NCBI RefSeq assembly: GCF_030718205.1
Contig: NZ_JAUZQF010000010.1
Span: 310,001-374,000, forward strand
Direction: 5' to 3'
DNA: 64,000 bases
DNA from: Nonomuraea turcica
GTDB lineage: Bacteria > Actinomycetota > Actinomycetes > Streptosporangiales > Streptosporangiaceae
Part shown: in pieces, positions 42,072-51,136 of the stretch
How the letters are laid out: every line of letters starts with the position of its first letter
How positions within the stretch are numbered: position 1 is the stretch's first letter
Notes under the pieces: model-generated
What the model was told of the DNA's origin: nothing
Databases searched by the model: none
What the model saw: only the letters and a program-made list of their open reading frames with translations
Made by a program: the position numbers and the translations under genes

Positions 42072-42812
42072 ATTAATCGCCTTGTGCTGTGGAACGTCGA
42101 CCTGACCCTGGTCGACGTCGCCATCGTGTCCAGAGACGCCTACGCGGAAGCCTTCCGCGCCGTGACCGGCCGGCCGCTGGTCAAACTCGTAGCGCCGATG
42201 GGCCGCCCGGACTCCGAGATCGTCTTCGAGACGCTCGCCGTCAACGGGATCCAGGCCGAGGACGATCATCTGCCCCGGTTCCTGTCGGCGCTCGCCGCAG
42301 CCTTCGCCGACCGGCGCGGGCGGCTGGCCAAGGAAGGGCGGATGATGCCGGGGGCCAGGGACGCGTTGAAGTCGGTGTCCAGGCTGGACGGCGTGGTGCA
42401 GACCGTGCTGACCGGCACGATCAAGAGCAACGCCGTGCACAAGCTGAAGGCGTTCGGGCTCGACAAATACATCGACTTCGAGCTCGGAGGCTACGGCGAG
42501 GAGCCCTATCCCAAGGCGACGTTGCTCCAGGTGGCCCAGGGACGGGCCAAGCAGCGCCTGGGGACCGCGTTCACGGCGGCCAACACCGTGATGATCGGGG
42601 ACTCTACGCGGGACGTGCAGGCCGCCAAGATCGGCGGCGCGGCGATGATCGGCGTTGCCTCGGGGCGCTCGATGGCGAGCGAGCTTCGGGAGGCCGGCGC
42701 CGACGTCGTCCTGCCGGACCTCTCCAACGCCTCGGAAGTGGTGGCCGCGGTCGCCGGACTCACTTCCCCGGCTCGACCACAAAGCCGCCCGGCCCCCGCC
42801 CCGCCGCGATAG
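42072..42812 (+). CDS. HAD-superfamily protein with Asn at the nucleophile position; possible ATT start
   Basis: HAD-fold protein, about 246 aa. Motif I reads LWNVDLTLVD, so Asn replaces the usual nucleophilic Asp while the second Asp remains. Motif II is VLTGTIKSN, motif III includes YPKATLL and motif IV is MIGDSTRDVQAAKIGG. No ATG, GTG or TTG is well placed. AGGAGG (42061-42066) stands five bases before ATT at 42072, which would give the natural N-terminus INRLVLWNVD. TTG 42045 puts the ribosome site inside the gene, and GTG 42084 is 17 bases from it. Confidence 0.75.
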   Translation: MNRLVLWNVDLTLVDVAIVSRDAYAEAFRAVTGRPLVKLVAPMGRPDSEIVFETLAVNGIQAEDDHLPRFLSALAAAFADRRGRLAKEGRMMPGARDALKSVSRLDGVVQTVLTGTIKSNAVHKLKAFGLDKYIDFELGGYGEEPYPKATLLQVAQGRAKQRLGTAFTAANTVMIGDSTRDVQAAKIGGAAMIGVASGRSMASELREAGADVVLPDLSNASEVVAAVAGLTSPARPQSRPAPAPPR

Positions 42813-42822
42813 CGCCTGCCAA

Positions 42823-42858
42823 CCGACCCGACCGGCCCGACCGGCCCGACCGGCCCGA
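42823..42858. repeat. 9-bp tandem repeat
   Basis: CCGGCCCGA is repeated three times exactly from 42832 to 42858, preceded by a degenerate unit CCGACCCGA (42823-42831). It lies between the convergent HAD and PBP genes and is probably slippage-derived. Confidence 0.8.
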
Positions 42859-42919
42859 CGCAACACGACCGGAGCGGGCCGAAGGGGCGCGACCAAGCGG
42901 GACGGGGCGGCGGGACGGG

Positions 42920-44509
42920 TCAGGGTAGGGCGGTGAGGAAGCGGGAGGCGATGGGGGCGGCCACGGCGGAGCCGGCGCCGGCGCCTTCGACGATCACGGC
43001 GAACGCCAGGTCGCCTTTGTAGCCGATGAACCACGAATGCGCGGGTGGTTCCTTGCCGGAGCCGTACTCGGCCGTGCCGGTCTTACCGGCCGCGCCCGCC
43101 GGGAAGCGTACGGCGTGGGCGGTGCCGTCCGTGACGACGGCGGGCATGAGCTTGCGCAGTGCGGACACCACGGCGGGCTCCAGGGGCCGGGGCCCAGAGT
43201 CCTGCCCGGTCGGCTCCTCGCTGACGAGCCGGGGCGGGACCCAGGCGCCGGAGGCGACGGCCGCGGCCACGGAGGCCATGTTGAGCGGGCTCGCCAGCAC
43301 CCGGCCCTGACCGATCGAGGCGGAGGCCAGGTCGGTGTCGTCCTTGGGGTCGGGGAACTCGGCCCGTACGGCGGGCACGCCGGGCGTGATCGCCGTCCCG
43401 AAGCCGAAGCTCCTGGCGACCTCGGCCAGCCGCGCACCGCCCAGCGAGGCCACGCTCATCTCACCGAACGTCGTGTTGCACGAGTGCGCGAACGCCTCCT
43501 GGAACGTCAACGTTCCATAGTCCTTGAAGCCGGCGTTGTGGAACGGGAAGCCGCCGATGTTCTTCTCGGCCGGGCACGCGACCTGCTCCCCGGGCGAGAC
43601 CCCGCCCGCGACCAGCGCGGAGGCCGTGACGACCTTGAACGTCGACCCCGGCGGATACTTGCCGAGCAACGCCCGATTGAACCCACCCGGCTTGTTGACC
43701 ACGGCCAGGATCTCCCCGGTCGAGGCCCGCAGCGCCACCAGCGAGGCCGGCTTGCGCACGCCCTCCAGAGACGCCGCCCCGGCGCGGTGGACGGCCAGGT
43801 CGAGCGTGGTCTTGAGCGGCCGGTTCCCGCCTGCTTCGACGACCGTCTTGATGGGCTGGTCCCCCTGGTAGAGGTCGATTCTGTAGCGGGCGGGGGCCTT
43901 GAAGCGGTCGGGGTAGGTCTGCTTGAGGCCCTCGACGAGTTGCTGCACCGAGCCGGGCGCGTCCGGGGTGTTGAGGGGGGTGCCGTCGGCGGCCAGGACC
44001 CGCACCGGGTCGCCCTGCTCCGCGACCACCCGCAACGAGTGGCCCGCCTTGAGCAGGGGGTGCAGGGCGGCCGGGCTCCAGGCGACCTTCCACGTGCGGT
44101 CCCGCTCGACGAACCTGAGCTCTCCGCCGTAGTCCCAGTCCAGCTGCCGCCCGCTCAGCCTGGCCTGGAACGTCACGACGCCGCCCATGTCCTCGGCCGT
44201 GGCCGCGAAGACCCCCGTCGGCACGTGTCTGCGGAAGGTCGCCTCCGTGACCTTGAGGTCGTTGTGGAACCGTCGGTGCCGGGCCTCGAAGTCGGCGGGC
44301 GGGTCGGCGACGAGCGCCCGCATCGCCGCATAGTCCTGCGCGGTCCAGGCGGTGAGATACCGGTCGGCCATCTCCTCCGGTGTGCCCTGCGTACGCAGTG
44401 CCCAGATCACGCCGCCCGCCGCGACGGCGGGAACCAAGAGCCCCGCCGTGATCCACGGCCACCCTCGCGACCGCGGCCGTCGTCGTATTGTCCCCGTTTG
44501 TGGTGCCAT
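42920..44509 (-). CDS. Penicillin-binding protein with MecA_N/NTF2-like domain
   Basis: Membrane-anchored transpeptidase of 529 aa. Anchor WITAGLLVPAVAAGGVIWAL (about 19-38). NTF2-like MecA_N domain (40-160). Catalytic domain with all motifs: STFK (289-292), SCN (343-345) and KTG (476-478). Domain order resembles low-affinity class B PBPs such as PBP2a. It is divergent from a LysR regulator that is coupled to a serine hydrolase, suggesting response to beta-lactams or wall fragments. It is the intact paralogue of the degenerate copy at 16542-18401. Confidence 0.93.
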   Translation of the reverse strand: MAPQTGTIRRRPRSRGWPWITAGLLVPAVAAGGVIWALRTQGTPEEMADRYLTAWTAQDYAAMRALVADPPADFEARHRRFHNDLKVTEATFRRHVPTGVFAATAEDMGGVVTFQARLSGRQLDWDYGGELRFVERDRTWKVAWSPAALHPLLKAGHSLRVVAEQGDPVRVLAADGTPLNTPDAPGSVQQLVEGLKQTYPDRFKAPARYRIDLYQGDQPIKTVVEAGGNRPLKTTLDLAVHRAGAASLEGVRKPASLVALRASTGEILAVVNKPGGFNRALLGKYPPGSTFKVVTASALVAGGVSPGEQVACPAEKNIGGFPFHNAGFKDYGTLTFQEAFAHSCNTTFGEMSVASLGGARLAEVARSFGFGTAITPGVPAVRAEFPDPKDDTDLASASIGQGRVLASPLNMASVAAAVASGAWVPPRLVSEEPTGQDSGPRPLEPAVVSALRKLMPAVVTDGTAHAVRFPAGAAGKTGTAEYGSGKEPPAHSWFIGYKGDLAFAVIVEGAGAGSAVAAPIASRFLTALP

Positions 44510-44596
44510 GACCGAGAGGACACCAGAAGCGCGCTTGGAGTGTCCAATATTGATATGGCTGCCTCACCCATATAAATCTAGATATAGTTGCTGGTT
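44510..44596. promoter_or_regulatory. AT-rich divergent regulatory region (PBP/lysR)
   Basis: This gap is notably AT-rich for the window. It contains ATCTAGAT (44576-44583), a perfect palindrome, and CCAATATTGATATGG (44545-44559). LysR proteins bind such dyads between divergent genes. TATAAA and TATAG boxes here may serve the lysR promoter. Exact promoter limits cannot be assigned. Confidence 0.4.
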
Positions 44597-45514
44597 ATGG
44601 ACCTGGTCCGTCATCTTCGCTACTTCATCGCGGTGGCGGAAGAGCTGCACTTCGGCAACGCCGCGATCCGGCTCGGCATGGCCCAGCCGCCGCTCAGCCA
44701 GCGCATCAAGCGCTTGGAAGAGGAGCTCGGCACCCGCCTGTTCGACCGCTCCGCCCGCCAGGTCCGGCTCACCGAGGCGGGCAGGCTGGTGCTCGGCGAG
44801 GCCCGCGAGATCGTGGCCAGGGTGGACCGCCTGCACGAGCTGGCCAGGCACGGCGAGGACACGGTGCTCAAGGTCGGTGTCCCGCCCGACCTGGCCGCCG
44901 CCGTGATCGCCGCCCTGGTCGCGGACTTCCGCGAGACCCATCCCGAGGTACGCCTCGCGCCCACCGAGATCTGGACCGCCGACCAGGTGACCGCGCTGGC
45001 CGAGGGCATGATCGACGTCGGGCTCGTCCGGCATCCGGTGACCGCGCCGGGACTGCGCTTCGGCGATCCGCTCGTCCAGGTGCAGGGCGTGCTGCTGGCC
45101 GCCGGTGACCCGCTGGCCGGCGTGGGCGAGGTGCACCTGGCCGACCTGGCCGGGCGGGAGCTGCTGATGCCGCCCAAGGACGGCGAGCCCGGCATGTACG
45201 CCGAGACGCTGGCGGAGTGCCGCCGCCACGGCTATGTCCCCCCGCAGGTGCACCAGGGCGCCGGGCTCGGGCTGGTGCTGGCGGGTGCGGCGGTGGCGTT
45301 CGCGCCGAAGGCCGAGGTGCCGGGGCTGGCGTGGCGGCCGCTGCTAGGCTCGCCGATCGCCTACCAGGTCTCCACGGCCTGGCGGGTGGCCACGGGCCCG
45401 ATCGACGATTTCTCGGCCGTGGCCGTACGGACGTTGAAGGAGAGCGCCGGGATGACGGACGCAGGCGCCGTGCCCGCGCGGCGGGTCAGCCGCAGGCCGG
45501 GGATGCTGGCATGA
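44597..45514 (+). CDS. LysR-family transcriptional regulator
   Basis: DNA-binding regulator of 305 aa. N-terminal winged helix: LRYFIAVAEELHFGNAAIRLGMAQPPLSQRIKRLEEELGTRLFDRS. The effector-binding domain covers residues about 90-290. ATG 44597 (MDLVRHLRYF) is the family-typical start. Divergent from the PBP gene and overlapping the serine-hydrolase gene by ATGA. This recalls AmpR-ampC logic, but the inducer is unknown. Confidence 0.92.
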   Translation: MDLVRHLRYFIAVAEELHFGNAAIRLGMAQPPLSQRIKRLEEELGTRLFDRSARQVRLTEAGRLVLGEAREIVARVDRLHELARHGEDTVLKVGVPPDLAAAVIAALVADFRETHPEVRLAPTEIWTADQVTALAEGMIDVGLVRHPVTAPGLRFGDPLVQVQGVLLAAGDPLAGVGEVHLADLAGRELLMPPKDGEPGMYAETLAECRRHGYVPPQVHQGAGLGLVLAGAAVAFAPKAEVPGLAWRPLLGSPIAYQVSTAWRVATGPIDDFSAVAVRTLKESAGMTDAGAVPARRVSRRPGMLA

Positions 45515-46368
45515 GCGGGCCCGACTTCGAGACGCTGTTCAGGATGGCAGGCGTCGCCGGCTGGCTGTACGCGGCCGACATCGACTCCGGTCGCGGAATC
45601 GGCCACGGGGCCGACGAGCCGTTGCCCACGGCGTCGATGTTCAAGGTGCCGCTGCTGGTCGAGTTCTGCCGGCAGGCCGACGCCGGGCTGCTCGACCCGA
45701 CGAGCCGGGTGACGGTGACGGCCGGCGACCGGGTGGCAGGACCGACGGGCATCTCGGCGATGCTCGACGACGTGACGATCTCGCTGCGCGACCTGGCGTA
45801 CCTGATGATCGCGGTGAGCGATAACAGCTCGGCCGACGTGTTGCTCGGGCGGGTCGGGATGGACGCGGTCAACGCCATGCTGGCGCGCCACGGGCTGACG
45901 GCGACCCGCGTGACGCAGAGCGGCAAGGAGCTCAACGAGAGCATGCGAAAGGACACCGGGCACGGGTGGCCGTACCTGGATCCGGATGAGGTGGCCCGGC
46001 TCAGCGCGCTGGACCCGGCGCGGGCGAACCGCAGCACGCCGCGGGAGATGGCCCGGCTGTTCGGGCTGATCTGGCGGGACGAGGCGGCCTCGGTTGCCTC
46101 CTGCGCCTGGATGCGTACCGTTCTGAACATGCAAGTGTGGCCGCACCGGCTGGCCTCCGGCTTCCCGTACGACGACGTCGCGGTCAGCGGCAAGACGGGC
46201 ACGCTGCCGACGCTGCGCACCGAGTCCGGCGTCGTCGAATATCCCGACGGCAGGCGCTACGCGGTGGCGGTCTTCACCCGTTCCTTCAGCACCGCGCTCA
46301 ATCAGCCGCGCGCCGACGCCGTCATCGGCACGGCCGCGCGTATGGCGGTGGACCACCTACGGAGATAG
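45511..46368 (+). CDS. Class A beta-lactamase-like serine hydrolase without Glu166
   Basis: A 285 aa protein of the class A beta-lactamase fold, without a signal peptide, so apparently cytosolic. It keeps SMFK (42-45), SDN (103-105) and KTGT (228-231). In an ungapped alignment to TEM-type omega loops, the general base Glu166 corresponds to Gly138 (TQSGKELNES). The omega loop is followed by an insertion of about 20 residues. Acylation should be possible but hydrolytic turnover as a beta-lactamase is doubtful. Coupled by ATGA to lysR. It may be a peptidase, esterase or sensor. Confidence 0.87.
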   Translation: MSGPDFETLFRMAGVAGWLYAADIDSGRGIGHGADEPLPTASMFKVPLLVEFCRQADAGLLDPTSRVTVTAGDRVAGPTGISAMLDDVTISLRDLAYLMIAVSDNSSADVLLGRVGMDAVNAMLARHGLTATRVTQSGKELNESMRKDTGHGWPYLDPDEVARLSALDPARANRSTPREMARLFGLIWRDEAASVASCAWMRTVLNMQVWPHRLASGFPYDDVAVSGKTGTLPTLRTESGVVEYPDGRRYAVAVFTRSFSTALNQPRADAVIGTAARMAVDHLRR

Positions 46369-46426
46369 TCAGTTGTGTGGGGGGTACAGGTATGTCCTCC
46401 CACTGATCGGGCGACAGGATGGGCAC

Positions 46427-48394
46427 ATGGTTGCTGAGGGCGAGCTTCTCTGGGAGCCGAGCGAAGAGGTGGTCGAAAGGGCCCGGCTGACCCGCTACCT
46501 GGAGTGGCTGGGACGGCGGGAGGAGTCCTACGAGGACGTGTGGCGGTGGTCGGTCGACCAGCCGGCTGCGTTCTGGACGTCGATCTGGGACTACTTCGAC
46601 GTCATCGGGGAGCGTGGCGGCGGGCCGGTGTTGTCCGGCACCATGCCTGAGGCACGGTGGTTCGCCGAGAGCTCGCTCAACTACGCCGAGAACGCGTTGC
46701 GCGGGGCCGAGGGCACCGCGCTGGTCTTCGTCTCCGAGGACGGCGCCCGCCAGGAGCTGAGCCGCGCCGAGCTGCGTGAGGAGGTCGCCCGCGTGCGGGC
46801 CGGGCTGCTCAGGCTCGGCGTGCAACGGGGCGACCGGGTCGCCGGCTACCTGCCGAACATCCCGCAGGCTCTGATCGCCTTCCTGGCCACCGCCTCGCTG
46901 GGCGCCATCTGGTCGGCCGGCTCGCCCGACTTCGGGGTGCCGAGCATCGTCGACCGGTTCAAGCAGATCGCGCCGAAGGTGCTGATCGCGGTCGACGGCT
47001 ACCACTACAACGGCAAGAGCTACGACCGCTCGGCCGCGGTCAACGAGATCGCCGCCGAGTTGCCCTCGCTGCGTGCCACCGTGTGGATCCCTTACCTGGC
47101 GGCGGCCGACGAGGGCCGCGCGCCGCAGCAGGCCGAGCCCACTCCAGCGCACACCCAGGAGATGCCGCACGGCGAGGTGATCGGCTGGGAGGGACTGCGG
47201 GCCGAGCTTGGGCCGCTGGAGTTCGAGCGGGTGCCTTTCGATCATCCCCTGTGGATCCTCTACTCCAGCGGCACGACCGGGTTGCCGAAGCCGATCGTGC
47301 ACGGCCACGGCGGGGTGGTGCTGGAGCATCTCAAGTCGCTCGCCTTCCACCAGGACCTGGGCGAGGGCGATGTGTTCTTCTGGTACACCACCACGGGCTG
47401 GATGATGTGGAACTACCTCATCGGCGCCCTGCTGGTGGGGGCCACGCCGGTGCTGTACGACGGCTCGGCCACCCATCCGTCGCCGGCCGCGCTGTGGCGG
47501 ATCGCCGATTCTGAGGACGTGACGTACTTCGGAGTCGGGGCGCCGTACATCATGGCCTCGCTGAAGAGCGGTGTGCGGCCGTCCGGGCTGGAACGGCTGC
47601 GCGGGGTGGGCTCGACCGGGTCTCCGCTGCCGCCCGAGGGGTTCGCGTGGGTGGCGGCCGAGCTGCCCGGGATCCCGATCGGATCGTTCTCCGGCGGCAC
47701 GGACGTGTGCACGGGCTTCGTCGGGGCGACCATGCTCCACCCGATCAGGGCGGGGATCATCCCGTGCCGGTCGCTGGGCGCGAAGGTGGAGTCGTACGAC
47801 CCCGCGGGCAAGCCGGTCGTCGGCGAGGTCGGCGAGCTGGTACTGACGCAGCCGATGCCCTCGATGCCGGTGATGTTCTGGAACGACCCCGGCGGCGAGC
47901 GCTACACCGAGAGTTACTTCGACGTCTATCCCGGCGTGTGGCGGCACGGCGACTGGATCAAGATCAACGAGGACGGCAGCTGCGTAATCTACGGGCGCTC
48001 CGACTCGACGCTCAACCGGGGCGGCGTCCGGATGGGCACCAGCGAGTTCTACCGCGTCGTCGAGCGGTTCGAGGCGATCGCCGACAGCCTCGTGATCGAC
48101 ACGGGTCAGCTCGGGCAGGAAGGGCGGCTGCTCCTGTACGTGACGCTCGCTGAGGGCGCCGAGCTCACCGAGTCGCTCGAACGCGAGCTCTGCGCGGCCC
48201 TGCGCGAGGAGCTGTCACCCCGGCACGTGCCGAACGAGATCCGCGTGGTCCCCGGCATCCCCCGCACCCTGTCGGGGAAGAAGCTGGAGGTCCCGGTACG
48301 CAAGATCCTGCTCGGCACGCCGGTGGAGGAGGCCGCCAATCCCGACGCCATGGCCAACCCCGAAGTGCTGCAACACTTCAGGCCGCGGCCCTGA
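46427..48394 (+). CDS. Acetoacetyl-CoA synthetase
   Basis: Cytosolic acyl-adenylate-forming enzyme, 655 aa, activating acetoacetate with ATP and CoA. The N-terminus (FWTSIWDYFDVIGERGGGPVL, MPEARWFAESSLNYAENAL) is typical of acetoacetyl-CoA synthetases. The AMP-binding P-loop is YSSGTTGLPKPIVH. TTTGWMMWNYLIG follows, and the C-terminal Lys motif is SGKKLEVPVRK. ATG 46427 gives the family-length protein; the frame extends back to 46373. Downstream 48395-48564 holds no supported gene. Confidence 0.92.
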   Translation: MVAEGELLWEPSEEVVERARLTRYLEWLGRREESYEDVWRWSVDQPAAFWTSIWDYFDVIGERGGGPVLSGTMPEARWFAESSLNYAENALRGAEGTALVFVSEDGARQELSRAELREEVARVRAGLLRLGVQRGDRVAGYLPNIPQALIAFLATASLGAIWSAGSPDFGVPSIVDRFKQIAPKVLIAVDGYHYNGKSYDRSAAVNEIAAELPSLRATVWIPYLAAADEGRAPQQAEPTPAHTQEMPHGEVIGWEGLRAELGPLEFERVPFDHPLWILYSSGTTGLPKPIVHGHGGVVLEHLKSLAFHQDLGEGDVFFWYTTTGWMMWNYLIGALLVGATPVLYDGSATHPSPAALWRIADSEDVTYFGVGAPYIMASLKSGVRPSGLERLRGVGSTGSPLPPEGFAWVAAELPGIPIGSFSGGTDVCTGFVGATMLHPIRAGIIPCRSLGAKVESYDPAGKPVVGEVGELVLTQPMPSMPVMFWNDPGGERYTESYFDVYPGVWRHGDWIKINEDGSCVIYGRSDSTLNRGGVRMGTSEFYRVVERFEAIADSLVIDTGQLGQEGRLLLYVTLAEGAELTESLERELCAALREELSPRHVPNEIRVVPGIPRTLSGKKLEVPVRKILLGTPVEEAANPDAMANPEVLQHFRPRP

Positions 48395-48564
48395 GCGGCA
48401 GGCGCTCGGTCGCCCGCACGCCGTAGCCGACGCGCTTGACGGCCAGGTCGTGCACCCAGCGGGCGACGTTCATTTAGCACAAAGCAACGATATTTCAACC
48501 TCTTGATCACTTTCGGCTCCTGCAGTCATGGTGGGGTAGACCCATGATCGACAGGAGCTCGCGC

Positions 48565-50223
48565 ATGAACAGGTACAGCCGTCGAGGATTCCTCACAGCG
48601 ACGCTGGTGGCGGGCTCGGCCGCCGCAATACCAGGTTGGGTGGGGACGGGAACGGCGGCTGCCGCGAGCACCCCGTTCACCCTTGGGGTGGCCTCGGGCG
48701 ATCCGGCGCCCGACGGGGTCGTGTTATGGACCAGGCTGGCTCCTGAGCCGCTCGCCGTGGACGGCCGCGGCGGTATGCCAGAGCAGGCCGTACAGGTGCA
48801 GTGGCAGGTCGCCGCCGATGACCGGTTCCGGCGTGTCGTTCGCGAGGGCATCAGCCTGGCCAGACCGGAGCATGGGCACAGCGTGCACGTTGAGCTGCAC
48901 GGCCTGCGTCCCGGCAGGGAATACTTCTATCGGTTCCGCGCGGGCGGCGAGATCAGCCCGGTCGGCCGGACCAAGACCGCGCCTGCGCCGGGGGCGGACC
49001 TGAGCGCCCTGGCCTTTGCCTTCGTCTCCTGTCAGTGCTGGTATGAGGGCTTCTACACCGCCTACCGGCACCTGGCCCAGGAGGACCTGGACGTGGTCTT
49101 CCACCTCGGCGACTACATCTACGAGTACGGCGTGGGCGCGACCGGCGGGGTGCGCGGGGTCAGCCTGCCCGAGCAGTACCTGAAGGAGACCTTCACCCTG
49201 ACGGAGTACCGCAACCGGCACGCCCTCTACCGGACCGACCCTGACCTGCAGGCCGCGCACGCGGCGTTCCCCTGGATGGTGACGGTCGACGACCACGACG
49301 TGGAGAACAACTGGGCCAAGGACATCTCCCAGATCGACACCGAGCCCGACCAGGACCCGCAGGTCTTCCTGCAACGGCGGGCCGCCGCATTTCAGGCGTA
49401 CTACGAGCACCTGCCGCTGCGCCGCGCCTCCATGCCCGGAGGGCCTGACATGCGGCTCTATCGGCGCGCGTCCTTCGGCAGGCTGGCGACCTTCAACGTG
49501 CTCGACACCCGCCAGTATCGCGACGACCAGCCGTGCGGCGACGGATTGGACGTCGGATGCGCGGACCGGCTGGACCCGAACCGGACGATGCTGGGCGCCA
49601 GGCAGGAGGAGTGGCTGCTCGGCGGCCTCGCGCGCTCGCGTACGACGTGGAACATGCTGGCGCAGCAACTGCTCATGGCGCCGCTCGACCACGACGCCAG
49701 TCCCGACGTGCAGGCCTTCGGCATGGATCTGTGGGACGGCTACGCCTCCGCCCGCGCCCGGCTGCTGTCGGGGATGGTGGAGCACAACGTGCGCAATCCG
49801 GTGGTGCTGTCCGGTGACATCCACCGCAGCCTGGCGGCTGAGCTCAGGCCCGACTTCGACGACCCGAACTCTCCGGTCATGGGCGTGGAGTTCGCCGGGA
49901 CCTCGATCGCCTCCGGTAAGGACGGCGCCGACCAGGACGGGCTCGGGCAGACGTTCCTCGCCGCCAATCCGCACCTGAAGTTCCACAACGTTCAGCGTGG
50001 CTACGTGCGCGCCACGGCGACTCCGGAGACGTTGACCGTCGACTACCGGATCGTGCCCTACGTTACGCGGCCGGGGGCGCCCATCTCGACTCGTGCGTCG
50101 TTCGCGGTGGAGGCGGGCAACCCCGGCCTGCACCAGACGGCGGACAACCCGCCGATCGGCGTTCGGACCATTCCGGACGTGGCCGGCGAGCTGGACCATC
50201 TCGCCGAGCAACCGCAACGCTGA
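48565..50223 (+). CDS. phoD: PhoD-type alkaline phosphatase
   Basis: Tat-exported phosphodiesterase/phosphomonoesterase, 552 aa. Twin-arginine signal SRRGFLTATLVAGSAAA. An N-terminal PhoD_N beta domain (PFTLGVASGDPAPDGVVLWTRL) precedes the metallophosphatase domain, with VSCQCWYEGFY, HLGDYIYEYG, VTVDDHDVENNW and LSGDIHRS as metal-site motifs. The Cys and Asp ligands for Fe/Ca appear intact. ATG 48565 has AGGAG seven bases upstream; ATG 48544 is less likely. A full PHO box was not found. Confidence 0.93.
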   Translation: MNRYSRRGFLTATLVAGSAAAIPGWVGTGTAAAASTPFTLGVASGDPAPDGVVLWTRLAPEPLAVDGRGGMPEQAVQVQWQVAADDRFRRVVREGISLARPEHGHSVHVELHGLRPGREYFYRFRAGGEISPVGRTKTAPAPGADLSALAFAFVSCQCWYEGFYTAYRHLAQEDLDVVFHLGDYIYEYGVGATGGVRGVSLPEQYLKETFTLTEYRNRHALYRTDPDLQAAHAAFPWMVTVDDHDVENNWAKDISQIDTEPDQDPQVFLQRRAAAFQAYYEHLPLRRASMPGGPDMRLYRRASFGRLATFNVLDTRQYRDDQPCGDGLDVGCADRLDPNRTMLGARQEEWLLGGLARSRTTWNMLAQQLLMAPLDHDASPDVQAFGMDLWDGYASARARLLSGMVEHNVRNPVVLSGDIHRSLAAELRPDFDDPNSPVMGVEFAGTSIASGKDGADQDGLGQTFLAANPHLKFHNVQRGYVRATATPETLTVDYRIVPYVTRPGAPISTRASFAVEAGNPGLHQTADNPPIGVRTIPDVAGELDHLAEQPQR

Positions 50224-50317
50224 CCCCGTCGGGCCGGCGGGTGGGACGGCTTGCTTCCGAGTCTGCGCCTCCCACCGGCTGGCCTCGAGGGAGAACACCT
50301 CCTCTCCGGCATAAGAT

Positions 50318-50341
50318 TCTGGTTTTACCGGTCAAACCAGA
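50318..50341 (+). promoter_or_regulatory. GntR operator, SDR gene
   Basis: A perfect inverted repeat TCTGGTTT (50318-50325) and AAACCAGA (50334-50341) surrounds TACCGGTC. Within it GGTCAAACC (50330-50338) matches the GGTCARACC core found three more times in this locus. It abuts the ribosome site of the SDR gene, so binding would block transcription. Confidence 0.7.
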
Positions 50342-50353
50342 GGAGGATGGATC

Positions 50354-51109
50354 ATGCCCGTACTAGCGGGGCGCTCCGCGTTGATCACCGGTGGCGCAGG
50401 AGACATCGGTGCCGCGATGGCCGCCGAGCTGACTCGCAGGGGAGCTCGCGTTACGCTCCTCGACGTGAAGTCGCCGGCCGAGGCCGACCCATGGATCGCC
50501 ACCGCATCCGCGCACGGCAAGGTGGGCTATGTGCAGGCCGACGTGCGCGATCGGCCGTCCCTGGACGCCGCCGTCGACGAGGTCGGACATCTCGATATCG
50601 CCATCGCCAACGCCGGCGTCGTCAAATCCGCCCCGTTCCTGGAGATCTCTGTCGAGGATTGGGAACAACAGCTGGCGATCAATCTCACCGGCTGCTTCCA
50701 CACCGCCCAGGCGTCCGCACGGCGCATGGTGGCCCAAGGATCTGGCGGGCGCATCGTGCTGACGGGATCCTGGGTCGGCACGGTGCCGTGGCCGGAGATC
50801 GCGGCCTACAGCGCGTCGAAGGCCGGCGTGGCGATGCTCGCCCGGTCGATGGCCAAAGAGCTGGCACCGCACGGCATCCTCGTCAACGCCCTCGCGCCGG
50901 GAATTGTGGCCGCGGGGCTGGCCAAGTGGCAGTTCGACAACGAGCCCGCCTACGCCGCGCGGGCCGCCCAGGCCATTCCGCTGGGAGTTCCGCAATCCGC
51001 CGAGCAGGTGGCCAGGGTGGCCGCGTTCCTGTGCTCACCCGACGCCGACTACATCACCGGCACGACCCTGCTGGCCGACGGCGGCTGCTCGCTGTTCAAC
51101 CAGGACTGA
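50354..51109 (+). CDS. Short-chain dehydrogenase/reductase
   Basis: NAD(P)-dependent SDR, 251 aa. Cofactor loop TGGAGDIGAAMA (residues 13-24). Asp42 after the second strand (VTLLDVK) favours NAD+. NAG appears in IANAG. Catalytic Ser is in VLTGSWVG and the YSASK motif gives Tyr and Lys. C-terminal ITGTTLLADGGCS. In its locus it probably oxidises a sugar or sugar acid before the enolase-superfamily dehydratase step. Controlled by the operator directly upstream. Confidence 0.92.
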   Translation: MPVLAGRSALITGGAGDIGAAMAAELTRRGARVTLLDVKSPAEADPWIATASAHGKVGYVQADVRDRPSLDAAVDEVGHLDIAIANAGVVKSAPFLEISVEDWEQQLAINLTGCFHTAQASARRMVAQGSGGRIVLTGSWVGTVPWPEIAAYSASKAGVAMLARSMAKELAPHGILVNALAPGIVAAGLAKWQFDNEPAYAARAAQAIPLGVPQSAEQVARVAAFLCSPDADYITGTTLLADGGCSLFNQD

Positions 51110-51136
51110 CCAGGTCGGTGGCGGTTGGAGATGACC

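Noticed and set aside
42823-42858. Tandem 9-mers as a CRISPR-like array
   Set aside because: Units are contiguous without spacers, so this is simple slippage repeat.
48378-48473. Minus-strand 31-codon frame reading MNVARWVHDLAVKRVG
   Set aside because: It overlaps the end of the acetoacetyl-CoA synthetase gene, has no clear ribosome site and is too short to assign; it may be a gene fragment.
48469-48479. GTTCATTTAGC upstream of phoD as a PHO box
   Set aside because: Only one 11-bp unit is present; PhoP boxes need adjacent direct repeats.
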